Shown here in pieces: positions 12,001 through 24,000 of a stretch of 64,000 bases of DNA. This DNA comes from Astropecten irregularis. Its lineage: Eukaryota; Echinodermata; Asteroidea; Paxillosida; Astropectinidae. How positions within the stretch are numbered: position 1 is the stretch's first letter; every line of letters begins with the position of its first letter. Under the pieces are notes generated by a model. It did not search any database. It had not been told where the DNA came from and saw only the letters and a list, made by a program, of their open reading frames with translations. The position numbers and the translations under genes are program-made. Location: contig OZ020248.1 of assembly GCA_963971285.1 (NCBI GenBank), positions 12,958,001-13,022,000 on the forward strand. Direction: 5' to 3'.

Positions 12001-15000
12001 CAAACTAAAACAGCCACACATCTTCGTTTTAGAGACTTTATTCCATCAATATATGAGCAAAAACACCCATTGCATCCACTCTTTATACCCACAAATCTGT
12101 AGCAATCGAGCCAAGCAGCTGCCATAGACATGACCAGCACCAACAAATACCCCACCAAACACTCTGGCAATATTCAAAGAGTCACATACGTACTGTACAG
12201 CTACAGGGAGCAGTCTTGTGATTTTGCCAGTACTCCTGATGTCTACATGAATGGCTAAACACCTTTCCAATCACACAATTCCTGATGCAGTGAGTCTTGA
12301 CTCAAATGTTAAAATACAAACTGAATACGTCCATGTATGTACATGTGTGCAGGTTCACAATGTACTGAAACGCTTGATGCTCACAAACTGGACTACAGTA
12401 CAGACGTATTTATAAACGAATTTCTCTCCGAAAAAAAAATGACAAAAATCAATACTTTGTCCTCAACATGTGTCAACACTATTGGAAACCATCAACAGCT
12501 TTCGATGTACATGTAGGCCCTACAGGTTTTAATATTCCGGAAGTACTTTGTGCAGTTTTACATAATAACGATTTATTCTCGTCAAAACTGTAGGCCTATT
12601 GATCGGGTGAACACACAGAAATAATCACAGATATTTAATCGTACGCTTATTGGGCAAATGATATTCAGCTGTGCGAATAGTGACTTGATGATAGATCTGA
12701 CAAATTGAGGCATAAGTATCAATACAGAAAGACGTACATATAAATTTGCCAATTGATGAATATCATATGCAGTTTGTGAACCGTATCCAACAATTCCATT
12801 TTCGCATACAGTGTAGGCCTATAAATCGAAACATCGCACATGTACATCGCATTTTATTTAATATAAATTCAGACATCGCACATAATTTGAACATCGCATA
12901 CATATAATTTGAACATCGCATATAATTTGTACATCGCATAATAAATCAAAACATCGCACATACATGTATAAACTAAATATTGCACATATATACATCAATG
13001 TACATGTAATGACAAACATTGCACATGTATGATAGGCATATCCCACATGTAATAAGAAACATTGCACATGTTTAAAAGATTATCGAATATTGCGAAGTTT
13101 GATATGCCATAAAGAAGCCCTAGCAGCTCTACGGGCTCATCATGGACATGCACAGGTATAAAATTATGGTAAATGCCATCCATTTGCCAGCAATATGGTG
13201 GCATACAGCAGACCTGTACATGGGTGTATTTTGTAATCAAGTCTGTTTAATTGTAATGACTAGATGCAAAATGCACAGCAAAGCAGCAAACTGCGCTGTG
13301 AACCTGACCTCAGGTTGAGCAATTGAATGAGTAAAATGGAATTAAGTGCTGACAGAGCATCCTACTCAAGGTCAAGAGCACATGTCCTCTGACACGGGCT
13401 CTGATTGTCTACAACCATAGGACTACGACCCTGTTTGACACACCAACACATAGGCCTACATGGTAATAAATGTTTTTTACAATGTTATATTAAACAAAAT
13501 TAATTAATTATATCAAAATTACAAATAAAGAAAGAGTAATAGGGCTTAATACTTTACAATGGGTGCATTCGTTTAGCTCCCCCGGGTCGACACAAGTCAA
13601 CCTCCTCCCCATTCTCTCGATTGTTTTGTGCAGTATAGCACGACCATTCCCAGTAAGGGCTGACCCGTGTTAGCTAAACGAATGCACCCAGTATATACAA
13701 TTAATATCAAATTTGCTTTGTTCACATGGTTGCATTATAAGATACACAAGAACCAAAGCTTAGAGGAGATATGTGTACATTCCAAGGAAATTTTTTAAAA
13801 TGTTCATGGCTGGGAAAAGGCACAAAAGGAATTGAAGAGATGCTTGGAGTTTGCTTAAATTACAGCAAAATAACTGAGATATTAATACATCATATGACAA
13901 GAGGAGCTTAAAGGTAATATCATACTCTGGTTTTTGTCAAAGAAATACAGATTCATGGGCACAAATATCAAGGACGACACAGTGAGAATTTCAGCCCCAT
14001 ATGGTGCCCAATTTTTTAGAAAACAGCGAAAAACGGCCACAATATTCCTTTTCTTTTTTATTTTAGATCTTTTGAAAGATTTTCGGTCGTTGTTTTACTA
14101 ATTTCTGGATAAATACACCATTTCAGGCAGAAAACTGTAGGTTTCAACCAGCACCATCTTCATTCCCAGAAAATTATACGTAAATCTAGTTCTGTGAACA
14201 TTTCTGTTTTTGGTTTCTTACCAAAGTATGATACTAGTACCTTAAACGCTAGAAGTAACCATACCACAGTTTACCACACATGGTTTTCTCTGTGGTACAT
14301 GTAAGTATGGTATCCTGAATACCACAATACAACACAGTGTGGTTTGTGAGGTAATGCATGGTTTATGATCCATGCATGAATTATGAATATCACAATCACC
14401 ACGGTGTGGTTTATGTGGTAATGCATGGTTTATGATCCAGTTCCCCTGTGGAGACTGTGGTAATTAATGTGTGGTAAGCAGCACTGTATTTTATAGTAGT
14501 ACATGTAGATGTGCGAAGGGTTAGGGTTGGTAAAGAAGAACCCAGCCCCACAGCCTGAGCAAAAGAAGACGTTGTGGCTGGATATGCTTAAGTACTGCAG
14601 TAAGGTGAGGCAGCTTTACCAAGGTTGTGATGCAGTAATACATGTATACATACGACGAAGATAATCGCAGCAGTTTTGTTATAATTATACATGAGATGCA
14701 TTGTTGAATAGCAAGCCAGGTAGACAGGGGAAACACCTGAATGGGTAACTGAATACTACCTGCAGGGGTCAGGGTACCAAACCTTCAAGCCATCACGGTG
14801 CAGTGCACTTGTGCATTATTGATCAAACAAGCTGATAGATCAAAACGTTTAAAAATCAATCAAATACCCATCAAAAACAACAATAATACCGGTAAGTGAA
14901 AGAACAAGATGTGATGATAGGCTAATGTCACTCGATAAGGTTTGCCCGCATACAAATTAAAACGTCAGCCATTGCACAGACATGTACACGTACTTACAAT

Positions 15001-18000
15001 ATTGGCATGCACACTGCAGTGACCCCGCTGGACATTCTACGGGGTAAAGTATATCCAAAAACACAAGGGAAAGACTGAAATTAACATGGTTCATGCAGGC
15101 AGGATAGGCACAACATCAAAAGACATATCTAGGGAATCAACATACAATGTACAATATGACATGGTCACTGTAACCATCCCTGCAGGATCTACATGTACAA
15201 ATATTGTTCAGTATATAATTATATACATGTACAGTAGCGCGGTCATTGACTTAAAATTGCTATTTTAAGCCATGTATAGTGTGTGAGAAGACATTTTTAA
15301 TAGGCCCTCCTGTCATTACAAATAAATTGCATTTTTTCACAAAATGACAGCCTTTTGCTCGGGATCAAAATATTTACCGGTAAACATTTGTTCTAGAGCA
15401 TGTAGAGAAGACTTTAAAAAACACTCAATTTATAGTTTTTAGCAGTGTTGGAGTAGAGTCCTCAGATCCGAGTACAGAGTACTCCGAGGACTTCAAGGTC
15501 TGAGTACTGGGCCGAGTTCGAGTACATTGCCAGATTGCTGTCAAGTCCAAGTCCTAAGTATCGAGTCCGAGTACATTCAAGGTCAAGTACAGGGTCGAGT
15601 CCCAGTACCAAAGTCAAAGTCCACGTCCGAGTACAGTACTGTACCAATGCACAGAGCAAAAAATTGTATTTTGTTTCTCAAAGATGTTCATAATGGATGC
15701 TGTGCCACTCCTCTAAGAAATTAATGTTTTTCTAACCTTGCAAATGACACTGTGCTGCTTACTCCATTGGATACTTAACTCCCGAAGATCTTCATACTCC
15801 CATTGTATAACTTACATGTATCGGAAATCGGCAACATTATCAACCGTGAAATTGTAACGAAAATGAAATTTGCACTAAATGGTCAAGTACTCCCAAAATC
15901 CCAGTACATGGAATCGAATACAGGCCAAGTACATTTTATTTTTTAAGCAAGTACGGGCTGAGTATTTGTCTGTATTTAAGTTGTACTCGACTCGAGTACG
16001 AGTTCGAGTACTCCAGCACTGGTTTTTAGATCAAAACTTAACAATGGTGAATAATAAATCCCTATTCTATTATTTTGTTGGACATGCTTGGAGTTAAAAG
16101 GGCCTGAAGTTTCGATCCTAGCAAGATCTTTCTCAAAGGCTTTGAGAAAATATCCTACAGTGCTAGGATCAAAACATCAGGCCCTCTTTACTTCAAGCAT
16201 GCATTATATTTCAGGTCAACATTTAATTGATTAATATTCACAAACAAAATACAAACGTACAGTACATACTGTATAAATAATCGATTCGTGTACAATCAAC
16301 ATACAGATGCCGAGATGCGTACTGCGTACTATATGTAGGTACTGTACAAAATCAGGCATCGTACATATAATGTACATGTACACGTACATACTGTACTCAT
16401 ACATGTACGGTATGTAGGCCTATCCACCTTGCCATCAAGAAAACTGCATCAATTTAAAAGTGTTCCTACTTTTTCCACATGACCAATCCATTAGAAATTG
16501 ACATAAGTGACATAGCACAGAGAACATGTACTGAATAATGTGCACAGGGATTAAATCAGTACCAGCCCGGTATGTATACCGGTAAATTTTCTGAAAGGTT
16601 TTACTTGTTTTTTTCCCCAAAATGTACATGAAAAGAATAAATGTACCAGTACGTGTACATGACAGTACTTAGTAACGTGTGGGTGTAAATCATATTAAAT
16701 GAAGTCTATTGAAAATGCCCAGATTCTGCGGAGGTATACGTGTGTATTAAACACTCTACACAGGGGAGTCTCTGTGCGATGGGCATACATTATATGCATA
16801 CAACTGAATAGCAGCCTGACTTCATGCACATGTACGTACAGGTACATGTACGTAGGCAGGCTTCTTTATCACAACAATAACAGGTAGTCTGAGCATGGTC
16901 TGAGTGAGGTATATAACAGAGCTGTACAGCACTACCCCTAGCTATCTACAGTCTATGCAGAATTGTGTATGGATCTAGAATGTCAAATGGGCTTAAATCC
17001 TTGAGTGGGCGATTTGATCAAGGCAGATGTATTGCCGTGGCAACAGCACCAAAGGTCCCAACGAAAATCATGGATCGAATGGGCGGACGGATGGGAAATG
17101 ATTGAATAAATCAATCTTACAATTCAAAGGTTAAAAAGAACAAAATAATGATCAATGACATAAATAACGATATAATCAACAAATTCTGAAAAAAAAGTTA
17201 TGGAAGCTGATGAATGATCCTAGGCGCAACAACCGACCAGCAACAATCTGGGAGGGGGGGGGGGGGCGGAGATCACGAGCAGGATCAAACAGTTGAGCAT
17301 GATCAAATGTTGCACCCACGTTTTATCTGTCATTGTGTGTATCATTTTTATAGTATCTAATAAAATGCTTTAATAGCTTTTAGTGTTTTTTTATTTCAAA
17401 TTGATGCTTTTGTGTGAATTTCTTTCAAATGTACTTCAAAACTTCAATCATTCTGATTTTTTTAGAGCATTCATATATCACATGTCATGTCACATGCTGC
17501 ATGGCGTGCATGCATGCAACTTTATCATGTTTATAATAAAAATACATAATTTGTGTACATAAGATATTAATGTTTTATATCTTTTGTCATGCAGAAACTA
17601 TAAAAATGTATTATACTGCGATGCAGGAGCTCCTTTAATTTAAAAAAAAAAACTACCGTAAATGAAAAGATATATAATTATGGCTTCACTCTTCAGTTTA
17701 GATTAAACTAATACAGATACTCCTTTCAATGAAAATAAAGGCCAAATTAAAGAAACATTGCATCTTTCACTGACATCATTATTTTCTCTTTTTTTCTAAG
17801 CATTAAAAGAAAATGCAGCCTATGTCTTTGCAAGGGTGCCAGAAAAAATTATCAACCAACTGGTATTACTGGATACTTATCCGCATTTTGTAAACTTTCC
17901 CTGCAATGTACCAGTGCATTTAAATAACATTTTACTGTATATCTTCAGATTTAACAGAAACTGTCCTCAACAACTTTGTTCAATTTATTAATTTGTACGG

Positions 18001-21000
18001 TCTGCATACTGTACAGGGTATATCTTCTTACACAGATATTAATTTTCAGGAATCTTCTTCTATTTTGTTTTAATTTAATTTTTGTTGTTCTTTGTTTTTG
18101 AATCTTTACAGGGATGAGGAATTTTAATCACATGAATTAAATCAGTTGTTAATAAGAATTTGCATTTAGATGATTTGCTGGTGTCCTTGATCAGCATAAA
18201 TTGTACATTACACATGTTTACAGGCACATGTACATTATATAGTGTATTTATTACAATTTTGCTGATATTTACAGAGTCAAACTGTACAGTGTGAATTAGC
18301 ATGGTGTTTCTTTTTATTATCCTTTGCACAGTGTATATAATTATAATGTATGCATTACTTCTAATTGTTCACCCCGGAAATCTTCAAGAAAAGGCAAACA
18401 ACAGATTCTTACAACAGAAAGGGAAAATAAATAAATTTACCGTAATTCAGTAAGTCATATAATTCATAGTTTGCAAGGCTTGTTTGCATTATGACATTTC
18501 TGACAAGAATAATTAGCCACAATGTAGCCAGTAGCCACTGTGCATTGCAATTTCCAATATGCTCAAATAGAAGTAAAACATGTACTTAGTCATACAGTGT
18601 ACACACATGTGTAATTGGAAAAGGTGTGCATTCGAGTTTGTGTTTTAAAAACCATGCTTCTGAGAAATTACATACATGCGTATTAGCAAAGTCCATGCTA
18701 TCATGGAAACACTTTTAAAAATTAAAAAAATAAGTTCAGCATAATGCATACAGTGTACAAGGAACCTTCGTTAGTACCAGTATTTTTCAGAATTCCCCAA
18801 ACAAATCATTATGTGCCTAGGTACAAAATTCAAGTGATTACAGCCTAAAAATAATGTTCACATCAATGCGCTCTTACAAGTGGCAGAGCAGTGTTCATTG
18901 TATAAAGTGTTTCATGATCTTAAAACAAGGTGTCAAATTTATTTCAGAAATTGGCCGTCCAATTGTTGTGAAGCAAAAATGAAAATATTGATGTGGGGGA
19001 ATCATCCATAAAATTAGCAGATTGCAAGCCACTGGCATCAACTGTCACCTTTAAAACTGGCCAACAACACACACGAAACTTAAAAAACAATCATGACACA
19101 GCCAAACTGTAGCCCAATTCAGCCACATTTATAAAATTTGTTGGTGTTTAGATCAAACAACTGGTATTTGAAAGAAAACAGCATAATGGTACATGTGTAT
19201 ACAATGTTCATTTTGGAAACACAATTTTCTTTTTCTCCATTTTCCACAGCGTTCACTTGACCAAGCATTTGTGGATTCAGATACAAAAATCCCATATGCT
19301 CTGTAAAGGGAAGAAGCCGGAATTTGTTTCCATATGCTACAAAATATTTCCAGCCAAACCTGCAAAGAAGTGAACTGCACACGTACACGTACATGTATGT
19401 ATGCAAGCTGGCTAAATTGGGACATTCCCCCCACTAGAAAGGAGAGGGGGAGTCAGAGCATGCATGCATGCAAGCTGCCTTGACGTCATAGAATAGAGAG
19501 AGAGAGTGATGGTACACCTTCATGCACACAGACTGTGGCAGGATTGCTTACGTCATATCGTGGAGGGGCCTATTTCAACATGTCATCTTGACCATCATCA
19601 TGCTTCGGGCAATGATATCAGTACAAACGTGCATAGCAGGTGGAAATTGCGCATGATCGTGTTTAGCTGCTCTGGTTTTGGAGGATGCTCGATTTTTTTA
19701 ATTCCTGATAATGTTATGAGCATGGTATTGTTTTGCCGTCACAGATATTCTTCCTGCAAACGTTTTTTTGACATCCCCTTAAAATTAACCAATTTTCTTG
19801 CTGTCAGAAACGTACATGTACCTTCAGCAAAATAAAATGTTTAGAATTCAAAGCAGGCCAGCATGACTTATTGAGAATTGGCCAACGAGAAGAATGCCGG
19901 TGCCTGCAAAATATACCATACACTTCAGGAAATGTGTTTCATGTATTGTAGGCCTCAATGTTCAATTCAATTCAATTCAATTCAATTCAATTGATTGTAT
20001 TGTATTGTTTCATGTATTGTAGGCCTCAATGTTCACTACTTCACTATACGAATGAACAAAGTGTACACATTCTCTGTACAGTGTACGTGCGTCTTTGCAT
20101 ACTGTACGTGCACTACATCGCATCGATTCATATAATTAGGCAGTGTTAAGGGATCAGTATTTAAATTAACATTCATAGATTACAGGGACTACTACATTAT
20201 GAAGCACTTACAACTAAACATGACTGACAAGATAATGACCACACATACAAAATTTACGGTTCCCAAATTAGGCTCTGCAGGCAGTTATTCCTCATTTTGC
20301 CATATCACAGACTTTGCCGCCAGACCCAATCAAGCGAAATAAGTGCGTATGTTTTAATTATAAACCGAATTTAACCGATGGAGCGGAAGTCGATGAAAGG
20401 ACTTCAGCACCGTTTTAATTACAGGTGGCATTTAGGCAGGAAATGATTTTTTTTATTACAGATCAGTATTGTAATCAATACTGACCAGTGTTAGCCTTGG
20501 CGAAAGACTACTAAATTGCAAGAACTCACTGTGTACATGTATAGTACGTTTGTCCCTTCATCAAGAAGGCACAATACAAATCAGCTGATACACATACTCA
20601 TACTCATAGCCATGTAAGTTGTTTTTGAATCTGTTTCTCCTGAATGAAATAATTCACAGTGCAATAGGCCAACTGGTTCGACTGCCAAGCTTTACAAACT
20701 AAAATCTTGTAGTCTGGTTCCCTGCCCAAAGATTCCCTGACGACTCTTATTCAAAATCTTAGGTCAGGTATCGGCTACGGTTAAAAATAGAACATGACAC
20801 AGCTTTCATGTCTGCGCAGGCACGGAAGCTAGTTTTAGAGTTTAGGGGGATTCCATTTTAGCATTCATTTTTCACTTTTGTATTAAGCACATGCAATTTT
20901 ACCTGGGCAGAATAAGAGTTCAAAGAGTGGGGAAAAAACCATACAACAAACTCCTCAAAAGTGCAGAATAGGAAGAGTGCTCTTTTGTATGTGGACAATA

Positions 21001-24000
21001 AGTACATGTATGCTCTATTTTGGCTAACTGTAGCACGGAATTAAACATATTTACATGACCTGTCTTTCCCTGACGTACATGACTTCACTTGACCTGTCGG
21101 AAATAGCCGACAGTCAACGTACATGTAACTATCCGAAGTTGAATGAAAATGGGTTCGTAATGTTTTGGATTTTTCCGTAAAAAGTCAAAAAATGACTTTT
21201 TTGGTCACATGCTCCTCCAGTACATGTAGCCGATACCGGACCCTATATTTGACAGACAATAGTCTGGAGCTTTTTGGGTCCAGGAACCAGACTAAAAATC
21301 TTGTAGGCCGGAACTGTAATGATGCAGTTATAACTGTAGTGTATGTACTGGGTAGGCCTATACCCTTCATTTTCTTAATAAAGGCACTGTCTAGATAACA
21401 ATTTTATAGCCCTTGACAAAAAAAAAATAAAAACACTTTATCATGTAGTTTTACATAGTAGCATTCATAACTTGCATTGAATGTGAAGTATTGGATGAAA
21501 ACGTTAAAATGTCCCATATCATCATCATCTTATATCAGATCTGCCCTTTGTTGCTGGGATGCAGTGTGTGCGTAATGCCCACTGGTTGCCCACCATTAGT
21601 ACCACAGATAAAAAGGGGCTTGGCACAGTCCCTGACCCACCTGCATATACCACAGATTACCTTGTGCTCATTCTTATCGGTTTTCTTGTGCTAAGTGTGC
21701 CATCCTGCATACCACAATGTGTAGTTTGTGTGGTAATGGCAAATGCATGGTTTAAAGGTTTATAAATACTGTAATCAAAATTGGGAAAGGGCTGAACGTG
21801 CTTTAAAATTATTGCTTAATACAAAATTAATGACTACATAAATTTATATGTTTATGTAAGTGTTTACTTTTGATCAAAACATTACAAAATCAGTACTTAT
21901 GTATGCCCCCCCCCCCCAAGAAGTCCCCCTTGGAACCTATCTGGCACACGCAACAAAAGCAAGTGACGTCACATACAGTATAGGCTCGCCCCAATTTTCG
22001 TCGCGAAAATTGGGGTACTAAATTGTGGGTCTAAAATACCTCTGTTTTCTATACAATACTTTTTACCATGAACAATGATAGACAGGTTGAGTTTTATAAC
22101 AATACAGATGTATTTAACTTCATACGTGTTTTGATTACAGCAAACCTTTAAGATCCAGTCCCACTATAAAGACTATTAGAATGTGTGGTAAGCAGCTCTT
22201 GTCTTGTGTGGTACTTGAGCATTGCTCTTACATGACAGAATAAAAATCAAAAAGGAAGTTACATGATATGGCGCTCTGTGCTTGAGGTCAAACTTTCAAT
22301 AAGAAGGGACATTTTATAGCTCATTGACGCATTGGATCCCCTGTGCACAGTCGATGGCGTGCACAAAGCTCATTTTACTGTACCTCTGAGATGGCAGTGG
22401 GCGGCATGAATGCGTAACTGTCATTTGAAGTTTTTTAGGTCCTAATATCACTCCATATCATCTTCACGGACCAAAGGTTACGATCATAACAACAAGTACT
22501 TAGTTATTTTATGAAGAGCAATGAAAATGGCATAAAATCTTTTAAAAATCTGAGGTTGTGGAATTGATATGCCGACAGTAGACTTCGCTTCGCCATTTTG
22601 AAAAATGACTAGTACCAGCAAAGCAGGGCTTCATGTGTCTCAATTCAGCACCCGATGCGACATGCACACAAATACAAAACTAGGCCCCATTTAGACTGTT
22701 CTTGCATAAGGGATGAGGAGGAAACCAATGAAGTGATCGCCTGTTGGGTGCCTAGACTTCTGACACACGAAGCGTTGCCCCACTTATTTTTTAATACATG
22801 GTGACGTCCACCGTCGGCATATCAATTCCACAACCTGGGATTTTTACGGTGAAATACACGGGAAATTGTAGTTGTACGGTTTTGGAAAACTTTAAGGGGC
22901 TGGTGTGAAAAATAAAAGTCAAAGGAATACGAAAGTGTAAGTGAAATTGTCCAGTCTTCTTTATTTGAGAAGATATTGAAATTGAAAATTTGTGACAATT
23001 CTGCTCTTTGTAGCCTGAAAAGAGGCAAACAAGTATTAATGCATTGGTAAACCATGGAAGTAAGACTTTCAGGCAACAGTCGTTGCATAATAGTTTCCCA
23101 GCAGAATTGCACGCGTGTACAGAGTAGACTGGTCCCGTTCGCTCCGTTAGTACATATTCGAATGTAGAGTGGACTCATAGAGATCATTCTAATGTATTTC
23201 TTTATCATTTCGCAAAGGCCCATGGGAAAAGTCACAGAATCCGTGACTTTTTTTGTACGTACGGAAATTTGGGCTGAAAACTGCAGTATTTTTGTTGACA
23301 TCCGAAATGATAATTAAATTTTACTTCTTCTGAACGCCTCTCCACGACATAAGGAACAGGGTGAGTGATTATGCCATGCCACAGATTTCCAATTAACAAT
23401 AACAGTCATTTTAGGGGTGGGGAATCATGTTCTCGTGTTTTTCAAATTAAACGTCCTGTAGCCCTATAGGGCCTACACGACAACAAAGTCAGGAGTAATA
23501 TAGGGCTACAGTTACTGCATCTAGGAAATGGCTTAACGTTAAATCATCATTTTGAGTCTGACAAGTTACATAGTTTAAGGAAAAATATAATTCACAATAA
23601 ATATTCAAATTCCAATATTGTTTGTAAAGTTCAACACTGCCCACGTCCATATTTCATTGCAATTCATTCGCACATCGTTCCCTGTAAATAATTAGCGGCG
23701 ATACCAGCATCTTGAGATGAAACTCACTGCGACATCATTTTTTGCCGGCGCCATGATTATTTAAGAGGCAGTTTGTAAATAAACAAACATGGTTAGTTTA
23801 CGTTCATTTCCACGGCACAGTAAATGAATATTATTAAAACCCCTCAAATTATAAATCAATTCTATCTCGTTTTTTCGGCCTTACCGTGCACATGGCCACC
23901 CGTGTAGCCTTCGGTCGAACGGCCCCCGAACATAGACCTTATGTCCATCGCCTTTAGCCCGCAGAATCAGACGGTAAACACGGAGGAGGAAAGTGGGACG

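Noticed and set aside
12825..13075. CRISPR-like array
   Set aside because: The units are contiguous and degenerate, without unique spacers, in an animal genome. It is a minisatellite.
22822..23301. 159-codon minus-strand open frame ([11 protein letters not shown]...)
   Set aside because: No recognisable domain, no splice context, low-complexity codon use, and its right part overlaps the inverted end of the MITE at 22553-22836. Probably chance.
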